Shown: positions 1 through 7,479 of the stretch, in pieces
Numbering within the stretch: position 1 is the stretch's first letter
How the letters are laid out: every line of letters begins with the position of its first letter
Origin: Flavobacteriales bacterium UBA1995
Lineage (GTDB): Bacteria; Bacteroidota; Bacteroidia; Flavobacteriales_D; Sanyastnellaceae
Reading direction: 5' to 3'
NCBI GenBank assembly: GCA_002336475.1
Contig: DDCX01000114.1
Span: forward strand, 10,930-20,996
DNA length: 10,067 nucleotides
The notes under the pieces: generated by a model
The model's database searches: none
Told to the model about the DNA's origin: nothing
What the model saw: the letters and a program-made list of their open reading frames with translations, nothing else
Position numbers and translations under genes: made by a program

Positions 1-723
1 TTTGGTTTTCAGTACAGCTACGAAGTGCCCCTCGGCGAAAGACTCTCCTTTAGGCCAGGACTTCAACTGGGGTGGAGCAGCCGCGGATTGCTGAACTGGA
101 ACGACCTGGTCTTTGGCGACCAAATAAACCGAGGCACGGCGGGTTCCGGAGCCACCGGTTCTCTGGAAGGCCTGCAGAACTTCCAACTGGTGCGCAACTA
201 CTTCGATGTGGCCGCCGGTGGGGTCATCTACAGCAAGCGGTTCTGGCTCGGCATGAGCAGCCGACACCTGAACAGCCCTTCGGAAAGCCTGACCGATGCC
301 ACCACTGCACCTGTCCCCATCTGGTTCAGCGCACACACAGGAGTGCGGATTCCCTACGTGAGCGGACCCACCGGTGCAGACCAAGACTTCTTGGTTGTCG
401 CCTCATACCGCTCTCAAGGGGCATTTGACCAAATGGATTTTGGGTTTAGCATAGACAGCCCATTCCTCACCTATGGCGTTTCCTATCGTCAGATTTTGAT
501 GAAGTCCGCACCTGATGGTGCACCAAACCACGATGCCATTTCCCTGCTGCTCGGACTCACCGAAGAAAACTTCCGCGTCGGATACAGCTATGACATCACA
601 GTGTCTACGCTGGGTTGGGGCATTTCAGACGGTGCCCATGAAATCACCTTGAGTTATGTGTGGCGTACCCCGAGTCATTTGCGCACGAGGCCACACCGCA
701 TCCTGCCCTGTGCGGAATTCTGA
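1..723 (+). CDS. PorP/SprF-family type IX secretion outer-membrane protein (3' part)
   Basis: This is the C-terminal 240 residues of a PorP/SprF-family protein; the frame is open from base 1, so the start lies outside the window. Members usually run about 300-350 residues, so roughly a quarter to a third is probably missing. The family comprises outer-membrane beta-barrel-like proteins of Bacteroidota linked to type IX secretion and gliding adhesins. Visible support: an early segment with RPGLQLGW, the family-typical block around residues 68-93 (FDVAAGGVIYS, then RFWLGMSSRHLN), alternating amphipathic strands throughout, and a C-terminal Pro-Cys-x-x-Phe ending (PCAEF) that resembles the family's usual CPxF end. 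It converges with murB, leaving only 12 bases between the stop codons. Family assignment is strong. The specific partner adhesin or secretion role cannot be told, because these genes are often present in many copies next to large adhesin genes that would lie upstream of this window. Confidence 0.9.
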   Translation, partial: FGFQYSYEVPLGERLSFRPGLQLGWSSRGLLNWNDLVFGDQINRGTAGSGATGSLEGLQNFQLVRNYFDVAAGGVIYSKRFWLGMSSRHLNSPSESLTDATTAPVPIWFSAHTGVRIPYVSGPTGADQDFLVVASYRSQGAFDQMDFGFSIDSPFLTYGVSYRQILMKSAPDGAPNHDAISLLLGLTEENFRVGYSYDITVSTLGWGISDGAHEITLSYVWRTPSHLRTRPHRILPCAEF

Positions 724-735
724 GCAGGCCGAGCT

Positions 736-1764
736 TTAAAGCCCCGCGTTGGGAAGCACATTGACCTCGCGTTCAAGGTGCACTCCAAAGCGCTTCAGCA
801 CGTCCTGCTGCACATCCTCAGCGAGCTTCAACAGTTCGGCGCCCGTTGCGCCTCCCTTGTTGACCAGCACGAGCGCTTGACGGTCATGGACACCATGCGT
901 ACCGCGATCGTGGCCCTTCCAACCGGCTTGGTCAATCAACCAACCTGCTGCCAGCTTGATTCCGCCGGCAGTGGGGTATTGCGGCATCTCAGGGAATTTC
1001 TTGGCCAATGCGATGTGGCGCGCTTCATCGACCACAGGGTTTTTGAAAAAACTGCCGGCATTGCCGAGCACAGCGGGGTCAGGCAATTTGCTTCTCCGAA
1101 TGGCGATCACCGCGTCTGACACTGCTTTGGGGGTGGGGTCCGTAACGCCAGCGGCCGCCAATGCCGATTTGATGGCCCCGTATTTCAGCCTCAACTCCGG
1201 GGTTTTGAGCAGTTCAAAGGTCACGGCGGTGATGACGTATTGTCCCCTGAGGACCCGCTTAAACACACTCTCACGGTAACCAAAGGCACAGTCAGAATGG
1301 GTGAAATGGTGTGTCTCTCCTGTAGCAACCTCCACCGCCTCCAAAGCGTGAAAGCGCTCTTCCAGCTCCACACCGTAGGCCCCAATATTTTGCATAGGCC
1401 CCGCCCCAGTGCTTCCAGGAATCAGGGACAGGTTTTCCAAACCATACCAGCCCCGATCCAGCGCATCCATCACGAAGTTGTGCCACCCCACACCAGCACC
1501 GACCCTCACCAAAACACCCTGATCTGTGCTCCCGACTTCGTTGACACCACCGATTCCCATGTGCAGCACCAAACCCGACAAATCACCGGCGAGCAGCACA
1601 TTGCTGCCTCCTCCGAGCACATGGAGCTCCCCCTGATTTTCTCGGTGCCAGGCCAAGGCCTCTTTGACCTCCTCTTCCGAAGTACAAGACGCGAAATGCT
1701 CGGCTTGCGCCGGCAATCCAAATGTGGTCAGATCCCCGAGGGATGCTTGAGATAGAATACGCAC
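736..1764 (-). CDS. murB: UDP-N-acetylenolpyruvoylglucosamine reductase (MurB)
   Basis: Cytoplasmic FAD enzyme that uses NADPH to reduce UDP-GlcNAc-enolpyruvate to UDP-MurNAc, the second committed step of peptidoglycan precursor synthesis. It is 342 residues long, the size of type I (E. coli-like) MurB. The N-terminal FAD domain has LGGGSNVLL at about 50-58 and the segment SLIPGSTGAGPMQNIGAYG at about 113-131. The substrate domain has YRES at 163-166 (Arg164 matches the active-site Arg), GNAGSFFKNP at 234-243 (Ser238 matches the proton-donating Ser) and LEREV at 330-334 (Glu333 matches the catalytic Glu). The best start is a GTG codon at 1762-1764, which leaves the short N-terminus usual for the family; the frame remains open upstream but I see no nearby ATG. 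It follows the 91-residue gene on the same strand after 28 bases, so they are probably cotranscribed. Nothing is missing from the active site. Confidence 0.97.
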   Translation of the reverse strand: MRILSQASLGDLTTFGLPAQAEHFASCTSEEEVKEALAWHRENQGELHVLGGGSNVLLAGDLSGLVLHMGIGGVNEVGSTDQGVLVRVGAGVGWHNFVMDALDRGWYGLENLSLIPGSTGAGPMQNIGAYGVELEERFHALEAVEVATGETHHFTHSDCAFGYRESVFKRVLRGQYVITAVTFELLKTPELRLKYGAIKSALAAAGVTDPTPKAVSDAVIAIRRSKLPDPAVLGNAGSFFKNPVVDEARHIALAKKFPEMPQYPTAGGIKLAAGWLIDQAGWKGHDRGTHGVHDRQALVLVNKGGATGAELLKLAEDVQQDVLKRFGVHLEREVNVLPNAGL

Positions 1765-1792
1765 CCAGCGAAGAAACGGCGCGCAGCGGTGC

Positions 1793-2068
1793 CTATTCGG
1801 GCCCCGGACCCAAGCGTTCCAACCGCTCGATGTTGCTTACCCTTTCCTGATATTCTTCCTGTGTCAATGGCACCAAGGAACCCGCCTCAACAGCTTGCAA
1901 CAAACCCGCAATGTGCAAGCGGTCTGGATAGGTTTTCACCGCCAATACATGGACCATGTAACGCGCACCCATTTGCTGGTGTTCGACCAGCCGTTCTGAA
2001 GACTCGAGCGCATATATGGACCTGCCCTCGGGTGTCGTGAACCATTGCGGTGAAAATGCGGAAGTCAT
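1793..2068 (-). CDS. Small protein of unknown function upstream of murB
   Basis: A 91-residue protein with an ATG start at 2066-2068 and TAG stop. I do not recognise a family. It has no signal peptide or membrane segment, is soluble-looking and slightly acidic, and consists of a short N-terminal part with aromatic residues (SPQWFTTPEG) followed by a strand-like segment (YMVHVLAVKTY, about 37-47) and a helix-rich C-terminus (TQEEYQERVSNIERLERL). This is reasonable composition for a real protein, unlike the frames overlapping it on either strand, which are rich in Cys, His and Pro. It is the first gene of the probable murB unit and shares a 49-base divergent gap with the tlpA-like gene. Upstream of the start the sequence is AT-rich with no clear Shine-Dalgarno, as is common in Bacteroidota. 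It is probably a lineage-restricted cytoplasmic protein; I infer no function. Confidence 0.65.
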   Translation of the reverse strand: MTSAFSPQWFTTPEGRSIYALESSERLVEHQQMGARYMVHVLAVKTYPDRLHIAGLLQAVEAGSLVPLTQEEYQERVSNIERLERLGPGPE

Positions 2069-2117
2069 TCGTGAAAATTAGCGCATTGAACACCGGCGAT
2101 TTTCGGAACTTCCATCC
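2069..2117. promoter_or_regulatory. Divergent intergenic region, probable promoters both ways
   Basis: These 49 bases separate the start of the - strand unit (small protein and murB) from the start of the + strand five-gene run, so promoters for both directions should lie here or reach into the flanking coding sequence. On the - strand, TAATTTTC (complement of 2073-2080) differs by one base from the Bacteroidota -7 consensus TAnnTTTG, but it ends only five bases before the ATG and has no clear -33 TTG partner. On the + strand I see no convincing element. The call rests on gene orientation more than on motifs. Confidence 0.35.
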
Positions 2118-2681
2118 ATGACCACAACAACCCGTAACATGGCCTACTGGCCCGCCATCATGCTGCTGTTCATCGGTGTTTTCGGGAACAGTGGTTTCAA
2201 CGGAATCGCCGCCCAGTCAGACGGTCGAGGCTACAAAGTTCAGGTCGGTGATCCCATCCCCGACTTTTCTCTCACCGATCTCGACGGCAAAACATGGTCC
2301 AAGGAGTCCTTGATGGGGTCGGTATACATCTTGCAGTTCACCGCTTCTTGGTGCGGCGTATGTCGAAAGGAAATGCCCCATTTAGAGCAAAGGGTCTGGC
2401 AAGCATTCAAAGATGATGGCGTCGTGTTGCTGGGGGTAGACTTGGACGAACCCGCCCCAAAAGTCGCAGGTCTTGTGGAGGATACTGGGGTTACGTATCC
2501 CGTATGTCTCGACCCTGGAGGGGCACTGTTTGCCAAGGTCACCCTTCCCAAAGCGGGCGTCACGCGCAACGTGGTGGTCAACCGGGATGGCCGCATTGCC
2601 TTCCTCACCCGACTATTTGAGGAAGCCGAGTTCGAATCCATGGTGCAAGCCATCGAAAACCTGACACACCAAGGGAAATGA
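2118..2681 (+). CDS. TlpA-like secreted thioredoxin-fold protein
   Basis: A 187-residue redoxin of the TlpA/ResA/AhpC-TSA type, expected in the periplasm as a thiol-disulfide reductase or peroxiredoxin-like protein. The N-terminus carries Arg6, a hydrophobic core at about 9-23 and a likely signal peptidase I site at IAA-Q (after Ala32). The mature part begins with the family's GDPIPDFSLTDLDGK (44-58) and has the redox motif WCGVC at 78-82 (Cys79, Cys82) after QFTAS. A third cysteine, Cys130, sits in YPVCLDPGG. The loop that normally holds the cis-proline reads GVTRNVVVNRDG (147-158), with Thr149 where Pro is expected; this is a departure from classical thioredoxins. The strand and helix ending IAFLTRLFEEAEF complete the fold. 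Its TGA stop overlaps the next start in ATGA, so it is probably coupled to the TPR gene. An alternative start at Met8 would shorten the n-region. Substrate is unknown. Confidence 0.88.
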   Translation: MTTTTRNMAYWPAIMLLFIGVFGNSGFNGIAAQSDGRGYKVQVGDPIPDFSLTDLDGKTWSKESLMGSVYILQFTASWCGVCRKEMPHLEQRVWQAFKDDGVVLLGVDLDEPAPKVAGLVEDTGVTYPVCLDPGGALFAKVTLPKAGVTRNVVVNRDGRIAFLTRLFEEAEFESMVQAIENLTHQGK

Positions 2682-3283
2682 GCGAAGATTTTAACCGCAG
2701 ACGCAAGAAGGCAGAATCCCTCTACGCGGACAAAAAATGGGCTGAGGCCGAGCAAGTCTTCGCCACCCTCATGGCCGATAGGGAAAGTTCCGGTGTGCCT
2801 GCCGATGGGGACATCATTCACGATCATGCCGTCTGCGTATTTCAACTGGGCCGCACAAAAGAAGCCCTGCAAGCTTTTGACCGCGCTGTTGGTTTAGAGC
2901 CCGATCGCGCTTACCGCTATGCCTCTCGGGCTTGGATCAAAGCGGCCATGAAAGACGTCGACGGCGCCATTGCCGATTACAAAAAGGCACTGGAACTCGA
3001 TCCCGAAGACGCCATCACACTCAACAACCTCGGACTCCTCGAGGAACAGTATGGCATGCGCAAATCGGCACAAGAAAAATTCCGACGCGCCGACACCCTC
3101 ATGGGCATCCTCAAGGACGCCGGGGTAGACCCTCCCCAAACCGCTGAACAACAAGTGGAGGCCATTGCAGAGCCAGGGCCAGAAGTCCCTTCGACACTGT
3201 GGCGTGAAATGAGCGCAGTATGGACCAATCCCGGTCAGCGAAAAGCGTTCTGGGCCTTCGTCAAAAAAGGGTTCCGATCATGA
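2678..3283 (+). CDS. Tetratricopeptide repeat protein
   Basis: A 201-residue cytoplasmic protein built of helical TPR motifs, which mediate protein-protein contacts. Three repeats are readable: about 44-77 (with FQLGRTKEALQAFDRAV and LEPD), 78-111 (DGAIADYKKALELDPED, a near-consensus repeat) and 112-144 (ITLNNLGLLEEQYG, then SAQEKFRRA). The N-terminal 40 residues (ADKKWAEAEQVFATLM) look like a further degenerate repeat. After a Pro/Glu-rich linker around 151-171 a short aromatic and basic tail follows (WREMSAVW, WAFVKKGF). There is no signal peptide or membrane span. The start overlaps the tlpA-like stop by four bases and its own stop overlaps the nuclease start by four bases (ATGA both times), so it is embedded in a coupled run. 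The partner cannot be named; the nuclease immediately downstream is one candidate by position only. Confidence 0.88.
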   Translation: MSEDFNRRRKKAESLYADKKWAEAEQVFATLMADRESSGVPADGDIIHDHAVCVFQLGRTKEALQAFDRAVGLEPDRAYRYASRAWIKAAMKDVDGAIADYKKALELDPEDAITLNNLGLLEEQYGMRKSAQEKFRRADTLMGILKDAGVDPPQTAEQQVEAIAEPGPEVPSTLWREMSAVWTNPGQRKAFWAFVKKGFRS

Positions 3284-6099
3284 TCCGGTCGGGCGATTTC
3301 CTAGACCGCATCGTCACCAAGCTCAGTGCATTGGAGAAGCAAGCATGGGGCGACATCACCATCCTTCTTCCCGGACGCAGAGCCGGCCGCAAACTCCAAG
3401 AAGCCCTGGTACAGGAAGCCGGACCTGGCCATTGGCTTCCACACATTACCACGCTTGGAGAATGGAGCGCAGAACAACTCGGGTTGACCGTCCCGAGCAA
3501 GATGGAGCTCCTTGTGGAGTTGCAGCACGTGGCCGAAGGCATGCGGCTGCAGCACACCTTGCCTGAATGGGGGTCCTTTGACCGGTTTCAGCCCTGGGGC
3601 ATGGCTGCCATGGCAGATTTCAATGCTGTGGACCATCACCTGCTGGAGCCCCGGCAGGTTTTTCGCGACCTCCGCAACATCAAAGACATCGAAGCTTGGA
3701 GTTTCGGGCGTCCTGATTTGACGGCGGGCCAACAGGCGTTTTTGGCACAATGGAACACGCTGCACCCCCTGCACACCGCTTTCCATGAGCACCTTCAAGA
3801 ACACGGCTCCTGTACCTCTGGCATGCTCGCCCGGCTCATGGCCACCCAAGAGGGCGCACTGCGCCATGTTTCCGGACCGGTGTGGATGGCCGGTGCCAAT
3901 GCCCTTACACCGGCAGAGCATAAGACCGTGGACCGGCTGATTCAATCAGGATGGGGTGAATGGATCTGGGACACCGACCGCAGTTACGTCCGAGAAGGAT
4001 TGGAGGCAGGACGGTTCGTCCGGGAAATTGTGAGCAAGGAACGGCAATCGGACCTCCCTGACCCGATGGCTGAGGTCACCGGAGTTGGAAAAGACAAGGT
4101 CCGAGATTGGAACATGGTCACGTGCAGTTCGCGCACCATGCAGACCCAATATGTGCGCCAACACCTCGAGTCTATTGGCCAGAAGGACCTCGACCGCGTT
4201 GCGGTCATTTTACCCTCAGCCGACCTCGCACCATTGGTATTGGCGTCCATTCCACCCAGCGTTGACAAAGTCAACCTCACCATGGGGGTTCCCTTGGACC
4301 GCACCCCATTGCGCAGTTTCCTTCACCTGCTCTTTGGACTGCACGGGGACAATGGGCGTTTGCACCACAGCAGGGTTCGCGGCCTCTTGGCCCACCCCCT
4401 GACCCGTGCCATTCATCCCGATGCGGCAGAACAATTGGGTGCCCTCACCAAGCGCTGCACCCAACAGACCCTCATCAGACTGACCCGCCAAGACTTCGCG
4501 GATTTCCCGAAGGTCGAAGCCCTGCTCAGCCCGTGGTGGGCCGGCCAAGATGCTGCACTGTCCGACCGAGACGATGGGACCACTGCCGTGCTCTCACAAG
4601 CCGCCCGGTGGACCAACAACAGCAAAAGCCTGGCCAAAGATCCTTGGCTCAGCGCCACTTGGATGGGGTTTCGAGACGTGGTCGCGCTGCATGAACGCAG
4701 CATCGAAAAAACAGGCACGCCGCCCAACCTCGCAGAAACAAGGAACCGCGTCCAACGTTGGATGGCACAGCATGCCGTCGATCTTTCCGGCGAACCTTTA
4801 GAGGGCCTGCAGGTCATGGGATTGCTCGAAAGCAGGGGACTCGATTTCGACGAAGTGTTTGTGTTGGATGTCAATGAAGGCACCCTACCCGACGGTGCTC
4901 CCCCACCCTCTTTTATGCCCTTGGACCTGCAACGTTCCATCGGCCTGCCCGGAAGGCCGGAGCGCGACGGCATCTTTTCCGCTTACCTGCACCGACTCTT
5001 GCACCGTTCGCGCAAAGTCCACTTGCTCTGCGTTGGAGCCGACTTGGGCGACAGTGGTACAGAACCCAGTCGGTTCTTGGGCCAACTCGAGGCTTGGGCC
5101 AAGTCTTCCTTATCTGGCGTGGCGATCAACAAGTCACTGTGGTCCACTCCTTTGCCCGACCCGGCACCCCCTGTCCCCGCCCTAAGGTGGAGCGCAGATG
5201 CCCAGCAATCCATGGAGGAAATGCTCACCAGAGGTGTCAGCCCATCGGCATTAAACCAAGCCCTCACTTGTGAGCGCCAGTTCCATTATCGCTATGTCTT
5301 AGGACTGGGAGAAACAGACACTGTAGAAGAACACCTCGAAGCCAGTACCATTGGCACAGTCATCCACAAAGCTGTAGAAGAAGGCCTGCAATCTGCCGTG
5401 GGAAAGGTCCTCCAAAAACAAGACCTCAAAGCCCTGGCTCGCGAGGTCAAACCCAAACTTGTCGCCGCACTCGCCGCGACCAAGAAAGGCGCGCAGGCCG
5501 ATACGGGAGAGAACGTCCTGGTTCTCCGAATGGCCGCAGCCATGATCGGCAGGTGGGTCCGAGATGAATTGAGGGAATGGTCAGACGGAACGGAAGTAAC
5601 CCTTGTCGGTCTTGAGGAGGACCTCTTTAGGACGTTCACCCTCGACGACGGCCGCTCGATTTCCTTTAAGGGCGTGGCAGATCGCGTTGAAATCCACAAA
5701 AACCCACGGCGCGAAGTCTGGCAAGTCGTCGACTACAAAACAGGCGCTGTAGAAGGCAGGGAATTGCGACTCAAGGGAAATTGGGACGAGACCCTGCGAA
5801 AAGGCAAGCATGGCAAGGCCCTGCAATTGCTCCTTTATGCTGCCATGTTGCGCGAGAAACACCCTGAGGCTCAAGCCATTCGTTCCGCCATTCGGGCTGG
5901 GCGCAAAGGCGCCGGTGATGCCACCAGTCTGCTCACCCTAGAATGGGATGGAACTTCACTGCTCAACCACGAACACGACGACGCCCTTAAAACGTGGCTC
6001 GGCGAGGTGGTCTCTGCACTCCTTCCTGCCAATGATGAAGACTCCGTTGCGCACAACACAGAAAGCAAGTGGTGTGCCGATTGCCTGACCCTGGAGTAG
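3280..6099 (+). CDS. AddB-like PD-(D/E)XK nuclease family protein
   Basis: A 939-residue protein resembling the AddB/RecB-nuclease group that processes double-strand DNA ends for recombination, normally with a UvrD-like AddA helicase. I chose the ATG at 3280 because it overlaps the TPR stop (ATGA) and gives the usual short N-terminus (MIRSGDFLDRIV); a longer frame back to 3220 would lie inside the TPR gene. The N-terminal helicase-like part has LLPGRRAGRKL (about 29-39), a degenerate Walker A without the GKT, so ATPase activity is doubtful. The C-terminal PDDEXK_1 domain is complete: SALNQALTCERQF with Cys664, IHKAVEEG with His696, GVADRVEI with Asp801, VVDYKTG with Asp818 and Lys820, and QLLLY (849-853), the QxxxY motif. 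The chain ends with Cys932 and Cys935, so only three of the four Fe-S cysteines of AddB are seen. No addA is in the window. A strong family call; activity in vivo is inferred. Confidence 0.87.
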   Translation: MIRSGDFLDRIVTKLSALEKQAWGDITILLPGRRAGRKLQEALVQEAGPGHWLPHITTLGEWSAEQLGLTVPSKMELLVELQHVAEGMRLQHTLPEWGSFDRFQPWGMAAMADFNAVDHHLLEPRQVFRDLRNIKDIEAWSFGRPDLTAGQQAFLAQWNTLHPLHTAFHEHLQEHGSCTSGMLARLMATQEGALRHVSGPVWMAGANALTPAEHKTVDRLIQSGWGEWIWDTDRSYVREGLEAGRFVREIVSKERQSDLPDPMAEVTGVGKDKVRDWNMVTCSSRTMQTQYVRQHLESIGQKDLDRVAVILPSADLAPLVLASIPPSVDKVNLTMGVPLDRTPLRSFLHLLFGLHGDNGRLHHSRVRGLLAHPLTRAIHPDAAEQLGALTKRCTQQTLIRLTRQDFADFPKVEALLSPWWAGQDAALSDRDDGTTAVLSQAARWTNNSKSLAKDPWLSATWMGFRDVVALHERSIEKTGTPPNLAETRNRVQRWMAQHAVDLSGEPLEGLQVMGLLESRGLDFDEVFVLDVNEGTLPDGAPPPSFMPLDLQRSIGLPGRPERDGIFSAYLHRLLHRSRKVHLLCVGADLGDSGTEPSRFLGQLEAWAKSSLSGVAINKSLWSTPLPDPAPPVPALRWSADAQQSMEEMLTRGVSPSALNQALTCERQFHYRYVLGLGETDTVEEHLEASTIGTVIHKAVEEGLQSAVGKVLQKQDLKALAREVKPKLVAALAATKKGAQADTGENVLVLRMAAAMIGRWVRDELREWSDGTEVTLVGLEEDLFRTFTLDDGRSISFKGVADRVEIHKNPRREVWQVVDYKTGAVEGRELRLKGNWDETLRKGKHGKALQLLLYAAMLREKHPEAQAIRSAIRAGRKGAGDATSLLTLEWDGTSLLNHEHDDALKTWLGEVVSALLPANDEDSVAHNTESKWCADCLTLE

Positions 6100-6108
6100 A
6101 TTCACTTT

Positions 6109-7479
6109 ATGCAGGTCGGCTCCACTTCAAACGAGGGCAACACCTTGAAAAAGGTGCTGATCATCGCCTATTACTGGCCACCTGCTGGAGGCCCCGGAGT
6201 ACAGCGCTGGCTCAAATTCTCCAAGTACCTCCCCGAAAACGGCTGGGCGCCTACACTCTTGGTCCCCGAAGGGGCGGCTTATCCTGTTCTCGATGCTTCC
6301 CTGACTGAAGAAATTCCAGAGGGCATCGATGTGGTCAAGGTTCCCATTTTCGAACCTTATGACTTGGCCATTGGCTTGTTCCAAGGCAAAAAAGGCACCG
6401 AGCGTCTCGGGTCGGTTTCCGCTACGACCAAAAGGTCCTTGAGTCAAACGCTCATGCTGTGGGCACGTGGAAATTTGCTCATACCTGACCCCCGCATTTT
6501 GTGGCGCCGCCGTGCGCGCAAAGCAGGAGAGCGCATCTGGAAAAATGCAGAAGCAGAAGGCCATCCTTTCCAAGCACTGGTCACCACTGGACCGCCCCAC
6601 AGTGTGCACCTCATAGGCCTTGATTTGAAAAAAAGGCTCAACATGCCTTGGCTTGCCGACTTCAGAGACCTCTGGAGAGAAATGGACTACCTGGAAGATT
6701 TCTTGCCCACCGAGCGCACCAAAAGACGACACGCCGAGTTGGAACAGGCCGTGGTCCATCATGCCGATCAAGTCACGGTGCCGACACCTGGTGTGAGCGG
6801 TTCATTGCAGCTTCAGAACGGTGCCTTGTCCCACAAATTCTCACTCATCCACAACGGATGGGACCCGAGCGACATTGAAAAAGAAACTGCCGGCGCAGAG
6901 AAGGTTCAGCCCGAGAAGACCAGCGACACTTTTCACTTGGGGCATTTTGGATCGCTTTTTCCCACGCGGAACATGCCGGGACTTTGGCAAGCGATTCGAC
7001 AATGGAATGCCCAGGTACCTGAAGGGCGGAAACCCATCCACTTGGATCTGGCAGGCAACATCAACGCCAACGTCCGAGCATCCATAACGTCCGCGCTCAA
7101 TGACACAGAGTGGACGGATCACGGTTACATGTCCCATGCCAAAGCCATCGAAAAAATGATGGCCATGGACGCCCTGCTGTTGGCTCAGAACAACAACCAA
7201 ACGGGACAGTGGGCCATTCCAGGCAAGGCCTTTGAATACCTCGCCACAGGAATCCCCATTGCGGTTGTCTGCCCCATGCCCAGCGACCTCGGCGACCTCA
7301 CCGCGGAATGGGGGCTCACCGCAGCACACCATGATGATGTGGAAGGCTGCACCAACATGCTGCATGCCCTCTTCCTGCCCTACACTTCGAACCTTCAAGT
7401 GGCCTTGAATTTTTCGAGAAAGACCCTGACCACAAAAATGGCCAGTTGCCTGAATGAAATTTCCGACAACCTGGATTGA
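6109..7479 (+). CDS. Glycosyltransferase, GT4-like (GT-B fold)
   Basis: A 456-residue cytoplasmic or membrane-associated glycosyltransferase of the retaining GT4-like type, expected to transfer a sugar from a nucleotide donor to a lipid-linked or surface glycan. The N-terminal acceptor domain opens with KKVLIIAYYWPPAGGPGVQRW (14-34), a signature of the group, followed by TTGPPHSVHL (159-168) and WLADFRDLWRE (181-191). The donor domain begins near LIHNGWDPSD (246-255) and HFGSLFPTRN (279-288), and contains PGKAFEYLATGIPI (371-384), with Glu376 at the position of the donor-binding acid. The start is uncertain: the ATG at 6109 lies nine bases after the nuclease stop, whereas a TTG at 6145 preceded by GAGGG would begin right at KKVLII as in typical relatives. 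Its TGA stop shares a base with the flippase ATG. Sugar specificity cannot be read. Role with the flippase is inferred from adjacency. Confidence 0.9.
   Translation: MQVGSTSNEGNTLKKVLIIAYYWPPAGGPGVQRWLKFSKYLPENGWAPTLLVPEGAAYPVLDASLTEEIPEGIDVVKVPIFEPYDLAIGLFQGKKGTERLGSVSATTKRSLSQTLMLWARGNLLIPDPRILWRRRARKAGERIWKNAEAEGHPFQALVTTGPPHSVHLIGLDLKKRLNMPWLADFRDLWREMDYLEDFLPTERTKRRHAELEQAVVHHADQVTVPTPGVSGSLQLQNGALSHKFSLIHNGWDPSDIEKETAGAEKVQPEKTSDTFHLGHFGSLFPTRNMPGLWQAIRQWNAQVPEGRKPIHLDLAGNINANVRASITSALNDTEWTDHGYMSHAKAIEKMMAMDALLLAQNNNQTGQWAIPGKAFEYLATGIPIAVVCPMPSDLGDLTAEWGLTAAHHDDVEGCTNMLHALFLPYTSNLQVALNFSRKTLTTKMASCLNEISDNLD

Noticed and set aside
733..742. Perfect palindrome GCTTTAAAGC at the PorP-murB junction as a bidirectional terminator
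   Set aside because: It has no loop of workable size, the stem without the central AT bases is too short, and no T-run follows on either strand.
1789..2093. Alternative frames overlapping the small gene (1789-2040 on +, 1887-2093 on -)
   Set aside because: Their translations are rich in Pro, Cys and His with low-complexity character; only the 1793-2068 frame looks like a folded protein.
2240..2872. Long open frame on - (210 codons) across the tlpA-like and TPR genes
   Set aside because: It is antisense to two well-supported genes with family motifs; its translation is rich in Ser, Pro and Thr with no recognisable domain.
3301..3945. Long open frames on - within the nuclease gene (also 4413-4973 and 5292-5699)
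   Set aside because: They lie opposite a continuous 939-codon gene with intact motifs; high GC lowers stop frequency in these frames, and their translations are Cys-, Arg- and Ser-rich with no domain.
6127..6771. Open frames on - opposite the glycosyltransferase (also 6841-7485)
   Set aside because: They mirror the codon pattern of the sense gene, which carries clear GT-B motifs, and show no family features of their own.
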